A stretch of DNA of 64,000 nucleotides from Rhyzopertha dominica (lineage: Eukaryota > Arthropoda > Insecta > Coleoptera > Bostrichidae): contig QCXZ01000003.1 of assembly GCA_025024175.1 (NCBI GenBank), positions 17,008,392-17,072,391 of the forward strand, given 5' to 3'. The notes below the pieces were generated by a model that saw only the letters and a program-made list of their open reading frames with translations, searched no databases and was not told the DNA's origin. Below are positions 47,490-60,609 of the stretch, piece by piece. A program made the translations under genes and the position numbers. How positions within the stretch are numbered: position 1 is the first letter of the stretch; each line of letters starts with the position of its first letter.

Positions 47490-50380
47490 CATTATTTTTA
47501 ATGTACTCTTGATCATACTTGCATAATTTGTTAAAGAATAAACAACTATTATCTAATAGTAGTAATGGAAAAATGATTCAAGTGGGCAAAAGTACATACT
47601 CGATGGAAACAATTTCTTTCCAGTCAAGCTTTGGCACGGGTTTGGTATTGCTATTAGAAGTATAAATCGAATAGCTTGTAGCGAAATCGCGATCCCTTAC
47701 AAAAATAATTAATTTCCTGGTTCTATTAAAGATAGGCCACCAAACATACGGTTTCTTTTTTTAATGTTTTCATAAAAAGAGGTTTATCAGAGTATCAGCC
47801 TCGTCCGGTGTTCAGAGCATTCCTTGTGTTTTCTGGTATCCTCTGGACACGAGGCCGATATATTTATTATTTGCATAAATAGATTTTGCCAGCCTGGTGC
47901 TAGGTGAGTAAATAACTTGGATTTTCTGTGTGAAATAAGTACATCATGTAACAATAATTTAATTCTAGACAATATAATCACTTTGTTCATAATAAACCGG
48001 ATAAATAAAAGACTTCGCACGACTTGTGTTACCCCACTAAAAGTGCCCCGTAACACCCCCCTGAGGACGGAACAAGCCGTTTCGTTACAAGCTCAAAAGT
48101 ACTAACCTAAAACACCTAATTCCCAGATTACGGTACACTAAAATAAAAAAAACAAACACAAAATCTTAATCAGCACGAAATATGCTACTACAAACTTCAA
48201 CCCGTAAAATATTAAAAGCACATCATCACTAAAAACAACTATGTTAAAACACGCACCAAAACTGTACAAACTAGCTGCTACTCACAGCTGATTTTGTAGG
48301 CTTTTCCGTAACAACCAGATGAGCTCGGAAAAAGTTGGCATACACGAGACCAGATCCACTGATGTTTGTATATATAGTACACATCGATATTATTTTTTAA
48401 CCACTTTGAAACCACTGTGACCGAGTTCATTTTTTTATTTTTAATCGATTAAATTTTCTGAGGGGCGTCTAACAAACAATTTTGCTGGTCGACTTCTAGT
48501 CGTGAGCACCCATAACTTGGCCCAGCAGCTTGTAAGCGTAGTTTAATACGTTATCTGTCGTTCCTTTTTGGATATTCTTCCACCACTTTGACCAGCGGCC
48601 TGTCGTGTCTAAGATTTCATTTGGGCGACCGAGCCCACTCAGCTTTCTCGATTGCAACGTTTTGAAAAGTCTCGCATTTTAAAGATATCTTATGAAGCGC
48701 CCGTAACGGATTAGTTGAGATTAAGCATGAACTAATTTAAAAGAATTAAGAAAGTATGCTTGAATAGCTAGAAATTTGTTGTAATTTACATATTTTATGA
48801 CGATTTCTATATCTTCGTATTTTCAGTGCAGCCTATGACAATCCAGACAATAACAAAAAAACGGACTGTTGTTTGGGAATGAATTTATTGTAATTCCTAG
48901 AAAATCCACGTAGTACACAGATATTAAACCGACTTCTTATGAAGATCATTTGAAGTAATGCTGTACATCGGTACAACTTAGAACATCTATTTCACTTTTA
49001 ATTTTAGTTCCTACAAATTTTAAGGCCATTTGTTTACTCAAATTTATGTTCTACTATTAATATCCCTAATACTAATAATCGTTACTAACTAGACCAACAT
49101 CAGAATGATATGGGCATTGCATTTTCTGCATAAGTGCATAGCTGAGATGTTTTACTACATGAAGGTAGTTCGTCCTGACTGTATGCATTCTGAAATAAAC
49201 TAGCAGTCAAAAAAACATCTTAAAAATTAGATAAATAAATGAGGTTGAATATTACTACTTACAGATCTACTTGAAATGATAAGTACTTCATTATTTGCTT
49301 TTGCACTTGTATCGGGTACTTTCATCAACTACGGCTCTGTGTCATCTTCTTTTGCATCAGAATTCTAATAAAAATTTTGTCTTAAAGTTTGTAACTAAAG
49401 TAAGGTTATGTTTTTATTGTTGTATTGCTTTTAAAGTTACCTGGACAAGCCTTAGGCTTCTGCAGCCCATAATGTTTGTAATTTCACTATTAAACAGTCA
49501 ATAACACATAATATACAGTTTTAAGGTAGCTATTGATGATAACTAACACAAAACATCCGCATTATTTTATTGCACTAACTACAGATAAACACTGTACCAC
49601 AGCCGTTTATGGAAAAAGTCATTATCTACCACTAGTGACCTTTCGAACACTCTATTTTGTAATATCACACCAAAATGTTACACAAAAGTTCATTAACTTA
49701 GTTAGGTGCTTTTAGCACTCGAACATATTGTGCAAATGTAAGTTTGTGATTTAATATGTCGTCGCAAATTCCCCCTATAAATTGTTTAACCATGTTAAAC
49801 ATTTAAAGAAACTAAGATGTTATGTTCAGTTAGTGAAACTGGATAGAAAATGTGAGGTAGTGACTTTTTGCAGGAACATGACGATATAACCCTTTATCGA
49901 ATTAGATTTAAAAATTCGGAGTGTATACTTTTTTTAAGCAACGCTTGCGTCTTTATATGCGTAGCGAACGAGATACGTTGTGAGAATTTGCTTATCATTT
50001 AATCCATTTTTTAGTTTACTCTTTGTTGCAACCTTCATGTATCGAAGCCGCCTGATTTACCTTAGTAATTTGGAATTCTATTAGAATCGTTCTCCGCATC
50101 ACACAAAGGATTGTGCGGTAGAGCAGATGTGTCGTAGTCAGCGGTCGCGGTACAATTTGAACACAACAGCTTTTTCAATGCATTTGTATTCTCACTTTTA
50201 TTTTAGTTTGTTTTTTAATTGCTAGGTATAGTCATTGAAAATAAATATTATTTATTTATTTATAAAAAATTAAGTTGTGTTAGTTAGTTTCAATGAGGAC
50301 TTGCACATGCACATTAACAATATCATTATGGTGTCCGTAGATAGCTAGGTAAGCTCTAATAACGTGTCCAGAAATTTTGG
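47490..50380. other. No gene recognised
   Basis: AT-rich. Short opposed frames near 47787-48105 show no motif. 48030-48095 is less AT-rich (CCTGAGGACGGAACAAGCCG) but lacks the GAAA half of a hammerhead. Confidence 0.45.
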
Positions 50381-50382
50381 CT

Positions 50383-50394
50383 GGGGGGGGGGGG
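50383..50394 (+). repeat. G12 homopolymer
   Basis: Twelve consecutive G in otherwise AT-rich DNA. Length may be unreliable in the assembly. Confidence 0.9.
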
Positions 50395-50399
50395 TGACA

Positions 50400-53300
50400 A
50401 CTAGGTACATGCCAGGCGGGGACCGCAATTTAACAAAACACACAACTAAACATATTTTTTATCGATTTTGACGTTTAATGTCTTAGTTATTCGTCTTGAA
50501 ATTAAAAAAATTATATTAAAAAATAATCATAAATATTTGAAGGTGTCTTGCCACCCCCTTATATCTGCATCTATTTATGAAACACTCTGTATATTTCACA
50601 ACTGTTGCGAGAAATCGCATTTTCTAGTATTGAAAGCTAAACAATAATTTTCGTTTTCGCGTTTTTGAAACAAAGAACCCTGGGTCCCTGACAGAGGGGT
50701 TCTAACCAGGTCTCAGCGAGCTGTTTGGTCGGGGATATTTTGGCGTGTATCTGGAGGAATTAGAACTTTTATGCATACCTTCTTTTTTTAATTGTGCCCT
50801 GAACTACCTTATGAATCACTTTTACTGTACGGGCTAAAATGAAAAAATAAATTACTTCAATTCTCGCACTGCCTCATAATAGAATCAATGAATGAATATC
50901 AATACGCAGTCCTAAAAAAAAAACAAAACGTGCTACATTGATTTACATCCCTTCAGAGAAACAAATCATTTTATAACTTAACTAAATCGGTTACCGTCTG
51001 TGTGAACAGGGCCGTGCTAGTTTTAGCTCCAACATCTGCGTTAGATTTTTTCATCTTGGCAACAAGCAGACTGCAATGCAAAACTTCAATTTCCGTTCCA
51101 AAGCTGCCGCTCATGCAGTGCATATGCGTGCCTTCGTGCGGTAGGTACGTGTTATTGAATATCGTACTCCCAACCTTCATTGCAGTTACTGCCGACGATC
51201 GACGCCAATTACTGGTATAAACGTTTTCCTTAACGGGAGTTCGAAGTTGGAAAGACTTCGCTTCCTAACGATGTGTATCTACGCTCGTTATCAAAATATA
51301 GCAATTCTGCAGTTACAATACAAGGCGAGAAATGCGCCAAAAGTTTTTCATCAGTTTTGTTTGCCCATTTGTTTGGTAATGCGTTAACGGTTTCGCTGTC
51401 TTTGAATATTACCTCTGCAAGATTTAGGTATACACCGGCTCTGCGGTAAACCATTCGCAACCACAATAAAGGGTGATGATAGTTGTAGTAATATGCCGAT
51501 TTTGCTCAATTATTAGATTTGTTCATACTTATACTAGCGTAAGTAAAAGATGTTTAAAATTTTACTTTTGTGTAGCTTTGCATCGACTTCATAAGGGTGC
51601 ACTTTTTTTAAACAGTAACTTTTCATAGTGTCTCAAATGAGTTTTTAATGGGGTCGTTCACCTAATTTCTTTTAATTCAGAATATCAATCTACATCGAAA
51701 ATAAAAGAACCCGTATTTTTCCGTTTTTCTGTGTGATGTATATTAAGGCAGAAAAAATATATTAAGGTTAGGAGTTTACAAGCGTGACGTCAGATGCCGC
51801 AGCCTCCACCAATCACACATCGCGCGCTTTGCACTAATCAACTGCAATGTGTGCGCCATATTTATTGCTTATATCTTGGAGGTCGAGGGCACTGTTGTCA
51901 GCTATACGTTCTTTATGTATATAAACGTACAGAAAAGTAAACCAAAAATTGCACACAGCACACGCACACAACAAAATACTAACCGTATATGTTAAAGGGT
52001 TCTTAGGCAAGCGCGCACTCAATAAACGAAAACAGTGTTGCCTGCTCTTCGAACAAAAGATGCACCGTGAAAGTTTTCACGGTTCAAATACATAACTAGT
52101 TCTGTTAGGCAAATATAGATACTTTATATTAAAAAATTACCTAAATTGCGATATGCTTGTTTGGTACAATGAACGCAAATTTCGTTACAAAATTTCTGAA
52201 ACACTTGAATACAACGCTCAATTTGGCTACACTGCACACAAGAATACCTATTTCTGTGTGAATATAGGGGACAGGAACTTCAGGGTTGGTTCAAAATGAC
52301 AACACGACCACTTCTGCTAGCTTCAACCAATCTTGCTTTTGATTGACTTGCGGACTATGACGTAACAAAAATTAATTATACGAAACCAAATGTTGTGTAA
52401 TGCATTAACAGTGGCAAAGATTTGGAATTTTGCGTCGATACGCGTTGTTTCTACAGATGTGGACGACTCCATTGTTTGCATCGTTGCCATTTTACAGCGA
52501 TCTTGATTATAAAGCAGGCTAAAGAATAAAACGTTACAGAATTACAGTATCTTGGAATTTCAAAATTCTTTTTAGTGGATATATTGATAAAGGTTATAAA
52601 TAGCTGTAAATTTTATAAAATATATTAATCCCCTACTTTTTGTAGCTACAAAAGAGAGACAAATTTGAAATTCTTTGAATTACATTTTCTTTTAGTTCTA
52701 AATAAAGTTTGTTATTAACTAATAACATTTGCTACATATATAAAATTTGCTGTTATTTTTTAGTATGCTTTACTTATCGTGACCAGAAAAACAAGACAAA
52801 TGAAGATTTTTATTCAAAAGGTGCGTATCACGACGAATGTATTCACTGGCATTTTTATATAACTATTTTTTATAAATCACTGAATGCAGGCAAGATGTAC
52901 ATAACATGGATGTTAAATAAGCTGACTGTGGAGTCGCATTGCACGTCCGTTTTTTTTTTGTATTCCAGGCGGGTGAGTCGTTGGAACTTTTAATATTGCG
53001 ATCAGTGGCATGGATAAATTCATTCTTTGAGGAGGCAATAATCTCGGAAAAAAGAGGGGTGAACTAATTTCAAACCAAATAATTAACGCTAACAAAAAGT
53101 TATATTGCATTGCACTGATCTTACAATCATAACTGCATGCTACAATTAGAAATTAAAACGTCTGTTTTAAAATACTGCCACTTAAATAAGGAAAGGTTGG
53201 GATTCGAAACTAAGCATTGGCGCATATATCAAAAGTGTGCGATATGGTTTTCTGTGCAGCTTATTAGTGTAGAAGTTGGGCAATAACAGAATTCAATTAA

Positions 53301-56300
53301 TGACACAGATCTAATGTCGTAAATCAATGTTTGTTGTTTTGACCAAGTGAATACCTTAGATGTTAGCACGCCACTGGTGATTGATATCTGGCCAGTTTCT
53401 TACTTAAGGTGTCCAATTTTTCCTTGTCTAAGTTCAGACTTGGGGGATTAATTATACCTCTTTTACCCCCCTATCTACGCAGTGATTACGATGTAAATTT
53501 GCATATTGTCCGATTTCTGGGCCATCAGCGTAAGTTTGTGAATGTAAGTGCGGAAAGGGATTGTCGATAATTGTGAATAATAAGGAAAGAATAAAATATT
53601 ACTAGCATAATAACGGCATTGCCTTGTTGGGAAACGGATACGTTTAGGACAGCTTTAGTATATAATATAACAGTAAACTACATCTAATGAGCACAAGGCA
53701 AGGCCGACTTCCAAGAAATATAGCGTCCCTTACCACGATACCAGTTATTTGCTTATCATTCTAATTCTTCATATTTGGACGATATTTAAGACTTCGCTCA
53801 GAACTGATACATTTATTCGATAAAATTTTGATGTTTAGCAGTTTTAACAACGTTTGTTTTTATAAATCTAATTTTTGCTAACTTACATCAGTTTTTAGAA
53901 ACCTGACTTGTAAATTTCAGAAGCAATTATATGAAGCACATACATTCATTAATTTTTCTTAAGCATTAATGACCTAAACAGCAAACAAGCTTTCCATATT
54001 TTACTGTATAGGTAACTATATATTCCTTTAGTGCACCTCCACAAAAAGCCCAATGCAGACGACAAATACCCTACACATGTAGATGTTTTGCACGGCACAT
54101 TCATTTATCAAATGCTGAAATTTCCACATCCATCCGCTAATTATCACAAGCTATCCACAGGTTAATTTATTCCATCTTGTCATGCTGATGAAAAATTGCA
54201 ACGCAGGGCAGCCAAATCAGCCGCCTCCTAACTGGCATGCAAGATAAACATGTGAAAAGCGTGTAAAATGGTTAACTGTAATAAAACGGAAGTCGAACTT
54301 TGTATGTGTCGCGAAAGATGGTGAGGTGACGACTGTGAACTGGAGGAATTAACCAACACATCACTGAGGTGACGAATATGTTGGATGGTGACTATGGGGA
54401 TGAAGAAAGCAACCCCTGACCCTCATGGCGGCAGTTGCCGGTCTCTATAGTTTGGGAGATGAAGCTCGCCACCCCAGGTATTTAAACAGCAGGTGCTTTT
54501 TATGCATATGTCGCAGTTATTATATGAAGAGTTACTTTACTTTTGCTGAATCCTACTTAAAAATGCTACCCAGCGAGCTGGCGTTTACGGACGAGCAATA
54601 AGGCATTATCCCTCACTAGCAACGTTGCAAAATAGCCTATCTATGAAGTCTGTAGCGCCTTTGATTGATGGAAATTTTACCTATTTAATTTGTACGTGAT
54701 AAGAGAATATGTTTACACAGAAATAAGAGTACCCAATAACAATTATTCTATTTGAGCAAACTATATAATAAAACATTAAAGAACAGACGATAATTGGACA
54801 GTATGTGCCTAAGCAAATTAATAATTGAATCTGCGGTGCTGTGGGCACTAACCAACGCGTCTGGTCATTGACTCAATCAGATCGATTTCCTTTTGAGGTT
54901 TCTCATTAATTTATTCTATTTGCACAGCATCATGAAATTCCTGTATATGTGTAGATGATGGGATAAATTTTACAGTCTTCTACTTATAATATTTCACAGG
55001 TGTTCGATAGATCTGAAGATCTTGGTAGCATTCTTTGCACTGTAATCGTTCTCTTCACCACTTCAGTCGGTTACGCTGGTGCTCAGTGGTGAAGGATAGC
55101 ACTAGATGAGGACGGTCAGTATCCAAATAAGGCTTTTATTTTACGTAAATTATTTCTTTGCTAGAGCCTTTGTAAGAGTTGGAACCTCTTTTACACCCAA
55201 AACAACAACCAATTGCAGTGTTTAGACTTCTTATTGGTTTAGTAGCAATATCTCCAAAGGGTAAACTGCTTTAAGAATACTGGTAAATCAAATAAGGTTA
55301 TGAAAAATTCGCTGCAGGCACTTACAAAAATCAAATTGGTTAATAATTGGAAAATCTTCAACGATTTTGTTAAACTAAAAATCAATACACCCCACGTGGA
55401 TTTATCTATCTTAAATACGTGGTAGAGGAGGTAGTTAAGTTTGAACTATAATAATTTTTAAATATGACAAAGATCATTTAAAGTAGGTAGCTAATAATGA
55501 AAACAGTTCTCTACTTCGTAGTTCATAAAGGCACCGTTAGATGTCATTGTTACCGATTTTCCCAAAATGATCAGGCGATCGGCAATGTAGGCCTGTATAC
55601 GTACACATCGTATCAATTTACGTCCTAGTTTGTAGAATCACTTTATATGATTTATATGAAATATAAACATAATGAGCCCCAAAGTGCGGCGCAAGACGTT
55701 TTCATGTAAAAAAAAGATAGCGACAGTACCAGTTGTTCTGTACTATTATCCATTGTAAAACGGATGGCATAGAGTTGAGCATTCCTTTATTTTAACTGTA
55801 TGAATTTTCCTAAATTTTAAAAACATTTTTCTTCTATATAACATTTGTCATACTTCAGGTTCTTTTACTGAGTATTTATCAAAAAGTTGATTGTGTATGG
55901 TATGTTTAAGATCATCTTTCACAATGTTTTTTAACAAAGATATTTCCTCACATTGGTACCATTTTGTGCAAATTCAGTACAACAAAAGCTATGCTTTATC
56001 TTTTTCAAAACCGGTCCCTTTTTTATAATTTCCATCTACCTGGTAATGCTTTTTTCTTTTTTTATTGTCGACTTTAATCTACCCCATTTAATGTTAATTT
56101 CCAGCAGCTCACTGCTAGTATAACTAAAACATCATACTTTTGTCAAAATGGTAAGCTGAGCTCTATACCGCTCTTCATAGACCTTCAAAAAGGTTAAGGT
56201 TGCCAGAGGTAGTTGACGCTCACAATCGACACTGAACGCAATTGAACTGCATACCTGTAGCAGTACTATAAAGTATTACTAGTATTACTAGCTATTATGT

Positions 56301-58550
56301 GTTTGTGTTACATTATGACATGCCCGTTTGGCAGAACTTGGTATTAGATACTTGTTTTTCATCCAGGCAACGATGAAGACAAGTGACTTTACATTATATT
56401 AATTGGTGACCTTACTGTTGCAAAGTTCTATGCACAGCGGTAGGTAAGTATAGCGGATACATTTCCACAAGTCCATTGACATTAAGCAAAATTGCGCCGT
56501 AACGTTTGCTCAATGTTTGGAAGGGGGTGATATGCACCAAACATAAAAACAAATGCTGTTACTTGAATACGTTTTATAACCTTACTTTTCCAAAATGTTT
56601 ACTAAAATAGCACAATAAATCATGAACAGGCACGAGTCTCCGAAAAGATTGCACTTAGTAGCTCTTGATAACTTTTTATGAAAAGCAATCAAGTAAAATC
56701 TAGGGTTGAAACAATTTGTTCAATTATAATGTTCAGCGGTCATTGAACCTTTTAAGAACAAACTACAACGAAGCATGTCCGCGCATGCAACAAGCGCAAC
56801 AGCTAGTTATGTGCGTGCTGTCCTAGCTATCTGAGCGATGTTCATAATTCTGTCATCGTAATGCAGTTAGTGTAGATTTATTAGCATTTATTTGCGAAAG
56901 ATAGCATTCTAATTGAAATAATGGATCGTAATGGCCAAATAATATCCAATTATCACTTAATGCAAAAATATGTTTGGTGACAACAAGTTGTAAGTCTGGC
57001 TAAAAAATGCTGCAACTGACAACCTTGCAGAGCAAATGTCTTTAGGAACGTCTTTCTCTAGAGAAGATAGAAATTTGTCTATTGCACGTTTAAAGTTAAA
57101 CGACACGAGAAATTGTGTGAGCTTTCTTATTACTTTACCTATACGCTTTAGACGGTCTGGATTCTGTTTCTTGACAACATAAACAAAGTAATTAGGTATT
57201 GAAGTTGAAAATTAACGTAAAACTATATCACATTCACTCGTGATTTACTGAAATAATTAAATTTGAGCTAATATTACGAATTGTTATAAATTAGGATCAT
57301 GATATTAAAATAAATCAACGTATCATGTGAAAAATAATAAACTAACTACCTATTCATTTAAACTACGATGAGCGTTCAATTGAAATAAGTACACCATTCT
57401 GCCNTAATATTACACTTGNTGTGGTGATCATAGAACCTTACTTTCTGCTGTATTACTTTTCCCGTTCATGCTGACAGGTTTTCAATTTCGAAGCAGTACC
57501 TACCAGGCTGCACAAAAATTGATAGCCGACTTTTAAAAATGTCTTGTCAGCTGAAAGATAACTAAGTAAAAAATAACTTAATTAACCTGCCAGAGAAATA
57601 TCTTCAGTGTTACTTCAGCTTATGCAATGGACGAGAAGCATTTAGTTCTTCCATCATCATCGAAGTTTTCCGAGCCAAGACTACTTATTCAAAGACTTCT
57701 GCGTGCAATCTATCAAACTAATATGTAATGCTGTATAACGATTTTTTATTGTTGAAAGCTTGAAGGTCGGCTATAGAAATTTAGGCAGTGCAGAAAAAAA
57801 CTCTCTAATAATAGACCCTGTTGAAACCAAAGGGCTTCGCAATAGAAATATTCGTGTCGCTGTGGTGCCGTTTCACGCATAGGTAGTTGATTAAATAATT
57901 AATAAAGCGACTGCATCGATCGTCTGCTGCCGCCCGTAGTTTGTTTTCGACATGCCACGTTCATACCAAGCATGACTGAGCTCACCTGTCGTGAATTGAA
58001 ATGCCTATCTTTTTATGCATCCGCTATACCGGAAGGAGCGTGATATTTAATGTGCGATATTAGCTATAATAGACGCCGTTGACTTTGTCCGGTGTGATCG
58101 TAAACCGGTGATAAAACACGGCGGTGTTTGTTCTGTACTTTTACAACAGCTCATATTTCATGTCAAGTGAACCATTCTGCTCCAATATTGTATCTCTTTA
58201 ACATTGAATTGTAGCTCTTTTGACCAAGTCCAAATCCACAATGTAAACTTACATATTAATTATTTTTCTATAAAGTAATCAGTAAACAAGATTCATGTAA
58301 ACCTATAACAGTTTAATATCATTGTCATACGTGGCTTGTCTTGATATTTCTGCTTTTGAACTCATTAAAATTTTTGGAGCGCCGTTTGGGACAAAAAGAT
58401 ATACATATCTGTTTTCATACCATATACTTTTTAAAAGTAGAATTATACTGTATAGTAGGAAAAATATATAAATTATATCATATATTTTAAACATACTTAT
58501 TATACTGACCACATGTTTACTCAATATTTTACATTCAATATGTACCAAAT
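50400..58550. other. No gene recognised
   Basis: Long stretch without a recognisable gene. 50971-51466 holds two minus-strand frames (69 and 78 codons) in different phases without known motifs. A TGACGTCA palindrome lies near 51785 and a CCGTGAAA-TTTCACGG hairpin near 52066-52083. 54300-54480 is more balanced but not interpretable. Two N occur near 57404-57419. Confidence 0.4.
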
Positions 58551-58553
58551 ATA

Positions 58554-59584
58554 CAGGGTCCGCCACCTAAAACTCCCCAGGCTTGTATTTTCATTATTTT
58601 TTAGGTACAACCTTAAATTATATGTCAAATTGTAAGTCTTTTTAAACTCTTTGAAAATAGCATAGTGAGTGTCAAAAAAATTTTTTGTCGATTATGATAT
58701 TTTGCAAATAAAGTTAATTTTTGGATTTTTTTTACCTTACCTCGTATAATAAATATTGCTTCCTAGTTGGATGCCGACTTTTGTCTTCTTCAATTTGTGT
58801 CATAACAACGTATGCGTAATTTTTACTCCTTTTTAATGAAAAACAACGAAAAACTTGTCGCCGTCATATTCTGAAATAGAGTTATTCACAATTTTTTAAG
58901 GGTTAGTTTAACAGCTTGTTACGGTACTAATTATGCCTACATACCCATCGCTGCACACAAAACCCCAAAATTTAGAGCAACTTTTAAATAAATCAAGTAC
59001 AAAGTTCGTTCTAAAGAGAGAGAGGCTAGAATACGATACCCTGCGAAGAGGCAAGTGCGTGATGTAGAAAACAAAACTAGCCTCATTGCAGGGTATTGTT
59101 TTCTAGCCTCTCTCTCTTTAGAACAAACTTTGTACTTGATATATTTAAAAGTTACTCAAAATTTTGGGGTTTTGTGTGCAGCGATGTGTATGTAGGCATA
59201 ATTTGTACCGTAATAAGCTGTTAAAATAACATTTAAAAGATTATGAGCAGTTCTATTAACAGATAATGGCGGCGACGAGTTTTTCTTGTTTTTTTATTAA
59301 GAAGGAGTAAAAATTACTTATACGTTGTAATGACACAAATTGAAGAAAACAAAAGTCTGCATCCAACTGTAAAGCATTATTTATTATACGGGGTAAGGTA
59401 AAAAAATATTTACAAAAATTTACTTTACTTGCAAAATATCTTAATCGTCGAAAAAAATTTTTAGACACTCACTATGCTATTTTTAATGATTTTAAAAAGA
59501 CCTACAATTTGACATATAACTTACTGTTGTACCTAAAAAAATAATGAAAATACGAGCCCGGGGAGTTTTAGGTGGCAGACACTG
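58554..59584. mobile_element. 1.0-kb foldback (palindromic) DNA element, copy 2
   Basis: Same family as 12405-13410. It starts CAGGGTCCGCCACCTAAAAC, ends TTTTAGGTGGCAGACACTG, and is flanked by TA. Left arm 58554-59045, spacer about 41 nt, right arm 59087-59584. The inner AGAGAGAGAGGCTAGA / TCTAGCCTCTCTCTC pair is conserved with copy 1, as is the whole architecture. The minus-strand 70-codon frame at 59256-59468 matches the equivalent frame in copy 1 only because the DNA is shared. No transposase. Confidence 0.88.
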
Positions 59585-59589
59585 TATAT

Positions 59590-60130
59590 TTCACAAAAAG
59601 TTGTATATATATCAGGAATCTATACTATATTCCAAAAAAATTATATATTTGCCGAACATCGCAATCTGATGTAAAATAAACGCTAGGCAATTTAGCCGCT
59701 AAATAGCCTTGTCACGCGTCATACATTTGGAAACGCCGGGGAATTAAGCTAAGTCCTTGAGTTTGTTAGGTGATACCTACAGGTAGTGGTCTGATAAACA
59801 AAGCACAAAGTCAACAAAATAAGTTTAAGGGCACTAAATGGCACAACAAAACAAAACTAAAGATATTTATACACAAACGTTGCACAAAAAATGAAACATT
59901 AAGTGGGAGCAAATGCCTCCAGCGTAATCTAACCGAAGTCTCTGCAGAGTATGGGGGCTAATACTGTTTTAGCTCATGGTCTGGGGCAGGGTGCTAGGGA
60001 TCGCGCGGGAGAAGCTTTCCGTGACCTCGATTATAGTTAAATATCATCTGCTCTGGTCAATCCGTTCGAAACAGATGTTATATAATTACAATACAAATAG
60101 ATTATACAGATAGAAGATTAGTCAATGTCG
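59590..60130. other. No feature recognised
   Basis: One lysine-rich 63-codon frame at 59770-59961 without a known domain. Nothing else. Confidence 0.45.
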
Positions 60131-60134
60131 ATTA

Positions 60135-60602
60135 TTATGTATTTCCATCGTACTCATCTTCGCTATCAGAGTCGTTCGGAGTGGTAACGGTAGCGTGGAG
60201 ACAGTTTGCTTCCCACTGTAAACGGCTCGTACATTTTTTTGTGTAATTTATAGGTACGTTCTTACTACCTCTTACGACGAACGTCCTTCGCTTATTCACC
60301 TATTTTTTTTCATCTTAGTATGATATTGTTATACCTCACACCACTTGGATGTAGGTGACAATGATAAGGACGTAGTTTAAAAACTTCATGGCCATATTTT
60401 AATGCTTTTAATAATGATTCAATAGCATTATGTTATTTATATGAAACCACCAAATTAACTTTGGCTTAACCCAGACATATGTGGGTGGTTTTTCTTTCAG
60501 TTTCGAGTGATAGGGAGAATGGTCTTGCACTAGTAAATTTTCTTCAAACCAGGCTTTAAAAGTTTCATCATCTATTATATCAGGTAATTGGGTGTTTTCC
60601 AC
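60135..60602 (-). pseudogene. DDE-superfamily transposase C-terminal remnant
   Basis: The 64-codon frame at 60408-60602 reads DDETFKAWFEENLL, then SPYHSKLKEKPPT. These match the region of IS630/Tc1-type (DDE_3-like) transposases where DNA-YHS carries the second catalytic aspartate; here the segment with the aspartate is deleted. Out of frame, VFKLRPYHCHLHPSGV corresponds to the P-YHC-NPIE block, with the catalytic glutamate lost. A further frame ends NDSDSEDEYDGNT and a stop at 60135, an acidic C-terminus. N-terminal half and terminal repeats were not found. Dead copy. Confidence 0.65.
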
Positions 60603-60609
60603 TAATAGC

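Noticed and set aside
48058..48092. Hammerhead-like motif at CTGAGGACGG
   Set aside because: The hairpin is followed by TTTC rather than GAAA on the same strand, so the core cannot form.
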